Positions 61,565-64,000 of a DNA stretch of 64,000 bases are shown here, one piece after another. How positions within the stretch are numbered: the stretch's first letter is position 1; every line of letters starts with the position of its first letter. Position numbers and translations under genes: made by a program. Under the pieces are notes generated by a model. It was not told the DNA's origin. It made no database searches and was given only the letters and a program-made list of their open reading frames with translations. This DNA comes from an uncultured bacterium. Lineage in GTDB: Bacteria; Hydrothermota; Tepidihabitantia; Tepidihabitantales; DTDR01. The stretch is taken from the NCBI GenBank assembly GCA_938040315.1, contig CALHQW010000017.1, positions 1 to 64,000 of the forward strand. The letters are read 5' to 3'.

Positions 61565-62669
61565 TTTCGTTATCTAATACTTTTAAAATTGTTCCACCAC
61601 CCAAAACAATTTCGTTTTCTAAATCATAAAAGACCGCCTTCTGACCAGGCGTTATCGCCCACTGGGAAGTTAAAAATTCACAAAGGAATAGATCTTCGTT
61701 AATTTTTTTAACTCTTATTTCACTTGGCTGATGAACATTTCTTATCTGGCATAAAAAGTTTTTATTCTCTATCTCTTTTTCTTTCCAAATTTCCTTTTTA
61801 AGCAAAAATCTTCTTTTATACACCAAATCTTTTTTACCTACATAAAGGGCATTGTTTTTACTATCGATCTTTAAAACATAGAGTCTCTCTTTATAAGGAA
61901 TTCTTAATCCCCTTCTTTGACCAATCGTATATTGATAGATTCCTTTATGAGTTCCTAAAAAAGTTATCTTCCCATTTTCTATTAAATAAATGGGACCTTC
62001 TTTATTTAATTTATCTTTTCCTTTTTCTTCTAAAATCTTCAAAATAAAATCACTATATTTCTTATCAGGAATGAAACAAATTTCTTGACTCTTTTTCTTT
62101 TTGGCTACCGGCAAAGAAAGTTTTAAAGCAATTTCTCTTACTTCCTTTTTACTTTTTTCTCCTAAGGGAAAAATTGTTCTTGCTAATATCTCATCGGTTA
62201 AGGAATAAAGAAAATAGGTTTGGTCATCCTTTTTACTCTTTGCTCTTTTTAAAAAATAATTGTTATTAATTTTTATGATTTGGGCATAATGACCAGTGGC
62301 AATATAATCTGCCGAGACTTTGTTAGCAAAATCTAAAAGGGCTAAAAACTTAATGTAACGATTACATTCCGCACAAGGATTAGGAGTAAAGCCGGAAAGA
62401 TAATTGTTAATGAAATCTTTTATTATTATTTCATTAAATAGTTTTCTTAAATCTAATAGATAATGGGGGATTTTCAAATTTTCGGCACAACTTTGAGCAT
62501 CTCTTATGCCGTAATAGCCGCAACAGATTTTCTCATTTTCTTTTATTGAATATCTATCCCAGATATGAAAGGTAACGCCGATAACAGAATAGCCCTTTTC
62601 TTTTAAAAGATAGGCGGCAACTGCTGAATCCACACCGCCACTCATTGCGACAACTACTTTCTTTTCCAT
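61539..62669 (-). CDS. mnmA: tRNA-specific 2-thiouridylase MnmA
   Basis: 376 residues. MnmA makes 2-thiouridine at position 34 of tRNA-Glu, Gln and Lys. PP-loop MSGGVDSAVAAYLL at the N-terminus, nucleophilic Cys in NPCAECNRYIKF, catalytic Cys in SQEICFIPD, then GQRRGLRIPYKE and a C-terminal beta barrel. A substrate, tRNA-Glu(UUC), is encoded at 46.7 kb. It overlaps the anti-sigma gene (16 bp) and the first Lpt gene. Confidence 0.95.
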   Translation of the reverse strand: MEKKVVVAMSGGVDSAVAAYLLKEKGYSVIGVTFHIWDRYSIKENEKICCGYYGIRDAQSCAENLKIPHYLLDLRKLFNEIIIKDFINNYLSGFTPNPCAECNRYIKFLALLDFANKVSADYIATGHYAQIIKINNNYFLKRAKSKKDDQTYFLYSLTDEILARTIFPLGEKSKKEVREIALKLSLPVAKKKKSQEICFIPDKKYSDFILKILEEKGKDKLNKEGPIYLIENGKITFLGTHKGIYQYTIGQRRGLRIPYKERLYVLKIDSKNNALYVGKKDLVYKRRFLLKKEIWKEKEIENKNFLCQIRNVHQPSEIRVKKINEDLFLCEFLTSQWAITPGQKAVFYDLENEIVLGGGTILKVLDNESDYSKTSN

Positions 62670-62911
62670 TTTTTAATCTTAATATAGGTATGGATTCTTT
62701 CCAGAACATCTTTTGGTACTTCATAATTAGTTAAACTCCTCAGTTCATAAATTATTTTTCGTAAAGATTTAATCAATCTTGTGCATTCCCGACAGACCAT
62801 TCGGTGTTTTTCTAACTCAATAAAAATCTCGGAAGGCAATTCTTCGTCCAGATATTCAACCAGATATTTTTGAAAAACTTCACAATTATATTCAATCTTT
62901 CTCTTTTTCAT
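62654..62911 (-). CDS. zinc-finger anti-sigma factor (ZAS/zf-HC2 type)
   Basis: 85 residues. The zinc motif H-x3-C-x2-C is at EKHRMVCREC, preceded by CEVFQKYLVEYLDEELPSEIFIELEKH. No membrane helix follows, so it is a soluble ZAS protein. It overlaps the ECF sigma gene by 4 bp and most likely binds and restrains it. Confidence 0.85.
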   Translation of the reverse strand: MKKRKIEYNCEVFQKYLVEYLDEELPSEIFIELEKHRMVCRECTRLIKSLRKIIYELRSLTNYEVPKDVLERIHTYIKIKKWKRK

Positions 62912-63549
62912 ATTTTAATCAAATCTTTAAGTTTTTCTCTTAAAAATAATCTTCCGCGGTGCAGGCGAGATTTGACCGCCGGCACAGTAAGTTTTAAAAT
63001 CTCTGCAATCTCCTTATTAGATAAACCTTCCACATCTTTTAAGAGTACTACGGACCGATAAACCTCCGGTACCTCTTCTAAAGCCTTTCTTATTGCCTTT
63101 TGCAGTTCTTTTCGTTCATAAATCAATTCGGGATTTTGAGTCTCGTCAGGAATTTCTTGAGGAATATCTTCATAACCCGGAACTGTCTGGTCAAGAGAAA
63201 TAACTTTCTCTTCTTTGGAACGCCTTTTTAATTTTCTCAGTGCCACATTCATGGCGATCCGATAAAGCCAGGTATAAAAACTTGACCTTTCTTGAAATTT
63301 TTTAATGAACCGATAAGCCCTTATTAAAGTCTCTTGTAAAACTTCAATCGCATCTTGCTCATTATTTAAAAATCGATAGGCTAAATTATAAATTTTCTTC
63401 TCATAACGACTAATTAACATCTCAAAGAATTCATCCTTTCCTTCCTTTGCCCTTTTTATCAATTCGCTTTCGGGCAAAGGTAAAGATTTTATTTCTTCCT
63501 TAGGTTTAATTAAACTTTTTTTGACTTCGTTTCTCTGTTTTTCTATCAT
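62908..63549 (-). CDS. ECF (sigma-70 family) RNA polymerase sigma factor
   Basis: 213 residues. Region 2 is FFEMLISRYEKKIYNLAYRFLNNEQDAIEVLQETLIRAYRFIKKFQERSSFYTWLYRIAMNVALRKLKRR; region 4 is AIRKALEEVPEVYRSVVLLKDVEGLSNKEIAEILKLTVPAVKSRLHRGRLFLREKL. The N-terminal 30 residues are a charged extension. It pairs with the anti-sigma downstream; the operon also holds mnmA and two Lpt permeases, so an envelope-stress role is a fair guess. Confidence 0.92.
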   Translation of the reverse strand: MIEKQRNEVKKSLIKPKEEIKSLPLPESELIKRAKEGKDEFFEMLISRYEKKIYNLAYRFLNNEQDAIEVLQETLIRAYRFIKKFQERSSFYTWLYRIAMNVALRKLKRRSKEEKVISLDQTVPGYEDIPQEIPDETQNPELIYERKELQKAIRKALEEVPEVYRSVVLLKDVEGLSNKEIAEILKLTVPAVKSRLHRGRLFLREKLKDLIKI

Positions 63550-63552
63550 TCT

Positions 63553-64000
63553 CTATTTAATTTTTATTCCCTTGCCTTTACCGGGAGAATTATCAAACAC
63601 CTCAACAATATAATAAATTACCGCAATTGATTTTCTTTCTGACTCACCATGAAAATAGTCATGAATAAGGTTAATATATTCACAAACATCCTTTTCGTAT
63701 TCATTAAGATAAGGATTTTTCGGATGTAATAAATGGGCAATAACTTTTAACTTATAAGAAGGGATATCTAAAAAAACTATGGCACAAGCCGGGTTAACTA
63801 TCTGGTTTAAAAAAGTTTGGGTATAAAAATCTTTGGTTGTGTATAATTCTAAGGAGACCTGCTTATTCAAATCAAAAATTTCTTTACCCTTTTTGTAGAG
63901 ACTCTCTAAAATATTAATCTTTCTCTCAAAGGAGTCATTAATACTTTCTTTTAAGAGATTTATAACTTCTTTTAATTTTTCTTTTTTTGGTAAAAATCCC
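63553..64000 (-). CDS. unknown protein, N-terminus beyond window end
   Basis: The frame is open from the window edge (64000) to the stop at 63553: at least 148 residues. It begins with a charged helical stretch (LPKKEKLKEVINLLKES, then NDSFERKINILESLYKKGKEIFDL), then VSLELYTTKDFYTQTFLNQIVNPACAIVFLDIPSYKLKVIAHLLHP and a C-terminal EYINLIHDYFHGESERKSIAVIYYIVEVFDNSPGKGKGIKIK. I do not recognise the family. It ends 3 bases before the sigma-factor start, so it belongs to that operon. Confidence 0.7.
   Translation of the reverse strand, partial: GFLPKKEKLKEVINLLKESINDSFERKINILESLYKKGKEIFDLNKQVSLELYTTKDFYTQTFLNQIVNPACAIVFLDIPSYKLKVIAHLLHPKNPYLNEYEKDVCEYINLIHDYFHGESERKSIAVIYYIVEVFDNSPGKGKGIKIK

Overview
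The window is an AT-rich, very compact bacterial chromosome segment with short intergenic gaps and many overlapping genes. LptF/LptG-type permeases, a predicted outer-membrane barrel and a C25-type protease with a type IX-like C-terminal sorting domain point to a diderm. An archaeal-type phosphoglycerate mutase, an archaemetzincin, a group 3 [NiFe] hydrogenase and a split methylmalonyl-CoA mutase lie in the same stretch. The mix is what I would expect of candidate phylum WOR-3 (Stahlbacteria) or a close relative, probably thermophilic and anaerobic. This is inference: the window has no rRNA, and I could not run a phylogeny.

Layout. 1-4.5 kb: a TPR-repeat protein cut by the window edge, then purQ, a two-gene iron-sulfur/FAD oxidoreductase and an archaemetzincin. 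4.4-8.8 kb, minus strand: purA, a polyprenyl-type glycosyltransferase and a YfhO-like membrane protein. 8.9-11.3 kb: hydrogenase large and small subunits. 11.3-15.5 kb: rplS, yraN, comM, a nucleotide-sugar dehydrogenase and a degenerate PIN protein. 15.5-27.1 kb, minus strand: a long run of central carbon genes (carboxyltransferase, methylmalonyl-CoA mutase and epimerase, PPDK, phosphoglycerate mutase) with transport and small unknown genes between them, preceded by tRNA-Cys. 27.3-36.9 kb: secA, tRNA-Ile, GTP-type PEPCK, and an outer-membrane barrel joined to a branched-chain amino-acid ABC transporter. 36.9-41.3 kb: nadE and a fur-feoA-feoA-feoB iron operon with a clear Fur box. 41.3-43.3 kb: a small island with a NucS-like nuclease, a long structured leader and about 850 gene-free bases. 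43.3-46.9 kb: the C25-like protein, tRNA-Glu and tRNA-Gly. 46.9-54.7 kb, minus strand: etfA, an HdrD-like protein, PBP1A, a DNA glycosylase, an Lhr-like helicase and a glycosyltransferase. 54.8-59.3 kb: radical SAM AmrS, DUF362, scpA, Mth938-like, DUF488 and nadA. 59.2-64 kb, minus strand: an unknown gene, an ECF sigma factor, its likely anti-sigma, mnmA and two Lpt permeases.

Genes working together. Carboxyltransferase, epimerase and mutase link propionyl- and succinyl-CoA. PPDK, PEPCK and phosphoglycerate mutase work around PEP and pyruvate. The hydrogenase and EtfA/HdrD provide redox chemistry. Fur and Feo control iron for the many Fe-S enzymes.

The most notable signals are regulatory. 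Nearly every first gene or tRNA has a TTGAnn / TATAAT-like promoter with a 16-bp spacer, and in ten cases the start codon lies only 5-11 bases past the -10 box, implying leaderless or nearly leaderless mRNAs. The nuclease gene is the opposite: its leader of about 150 nt has a boxA-like element, competing stems and a possible pseudoknot.
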